A stretch of DNA of 41,509 nucleotides, taken from Clostridia bacterium (GTDB lineage Bacteria; Bacillota_A; Clostridia; Christensenellales; Aristaeellaceae). Both the position numbers and the translations under genes were made by a program. Under the pieces are notes generated by a model that made no database searches, was not told where the DNA came from, and saw only the letters and a list, made by a program, of their open reading frames with translations. Positions within the stretch are counted from its first letter, which is position 1. Each line of letters opens with the position of its first letter. The stretch lies in assembly GCA_017938645.1 (NCBI GenBank), contig JAGBBE010000076.1, positions 1 through 41,509 of the forward strand, in the 5' to 3' direction. Positions 41,135-41,509 of the stretch are shown here, in pieces.

Positions 41135-41509
41135 CAAGGGCTTCGCCCTTGACCCGTGCACCGCTTCGCGGGGCTTGGCGGACGGAGGTTGGCCCTGCAT
41201 GCTCAGACCGCCGGTCGGCGGAAGGCCTCCCGGCTCGCTTGAGCTATCGAAAAAAACCAGCGTTTCTTCTAACTTTAAGAAGCAACGCTGGTTTTTTGTA
41301 TGGAAGAGAAGAAGAGGGCGCGTCACAGGGTGCGCCCGGGAGTATGGTAAAAATGTTTGCCCTGTTCCTCTCCCTTATATCCCGTACCTTTACCTTACGG
41401 GGGTCCGGGGTGTCCCCGGTCGTTTCAAGGGGGATACGGGAGTCCAGAGGGTCTAAGGGGGGAAATCGAAATCCCCCCTGACCCTCTGGCCCTAGCGGAG
41501 CGGGCAGAG
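41135..41509 (+). repeat. Structured intergenic repeat family A, copy 2 (runs off the window)
   Basis: Same parts and order as copy 1 from CAAGGGC-TTC-GCCCTTG to GCGGGCAGAG, with a single CCGGTCGGCGG block (41203-41249) and its own terminator (41255-41297). Near the end CCAGAGGGTC / GACCCTCTGG closes around GGGGGGA / TCCCCCC, giving a long two-tier hairpin (about 41442-41489). It ends the aminotransferase operon. Confidence 0.9.

Overview
The window looks like the chromosome of an anaerobic, fairly GC-rich Bacillota (Clostridia), probably from a gut or similar habitat. The evidence is clostridial-type AsnA, MetY/MetA, a CitXG/CitCDEF set, a coenzyme-B12 glutamate mutase pathway, a probable Re-type citrate synthase and strong AAGGAGG ribosome sites. 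All three exported binding or redox proteins carry signal peptidase I-type signals without a lipobox Cys. That is seen in some Christensenellales-like lineages, but the placement is only a guess.

Layout. 1-1976: the 3' end of an RHS/YD-repeat protein with an AT-rich variable tail, then a small membrane protein that may be its immunity partner. 2121-8538: a tightly overlapped phosphate operon, pstSCAB-phoU-phoPR, whose PstS has its two halves in swapped order. 8546-12100: an AlkZ-related gene, tRNA-Leu(CAG), asnA, a PNPOx-like gene and a flavodoxin-like reductase. 12697-14916: metY-metA (direct sulfhydrylation route to methionine). 14967-16853: a membrane-embedded alpha/beta hydrolase. 17100-23975: a sialic-acid type locus of nanA, an ABC importer, a divergent FadR-like GntR regulator and an AGE-family epimerase.

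24015-37012: two divergent operons that together encode the methylaspartate (Barker) route of glutamate fermentation. Glutamate mutase (glmS, glmL, glmE) and methylaspartate ammonia-lyase lie on the + strand. A fumarase-like two-subunit hydratase (probable mesaconase) and a citrate-lyase-like complex (probable citramalate lyase, citDEF, with citC and citXG for the prosthetic group) complete it. Between citC and glmS sits a P-loop ATPase fused to an AlaRS-type second additional domain. It is the least understood gene here and the best candidate for a new function. 37059-38262: ccdA and a TlpA-like thioredoxin. 38538-41132: an aspartate aminotransferase and a probable Re-citrate synthase. The aminotransferase promoter shares a palindrome with the citC promoter.

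Two families of structured intergenic repeats run through the window. Family A (about 375-455 bp) lies at 12083, at 41135 and, as a divergent shorter copy, at 18073; it contains a terminator. Family B (about 140 bp, four hairpins) lies between co-directional genes at 20177, 32312 and, as a fragment, at 22683. Its stems differ between copies by paired, compensating changes, which argues for selection on RNA structure.
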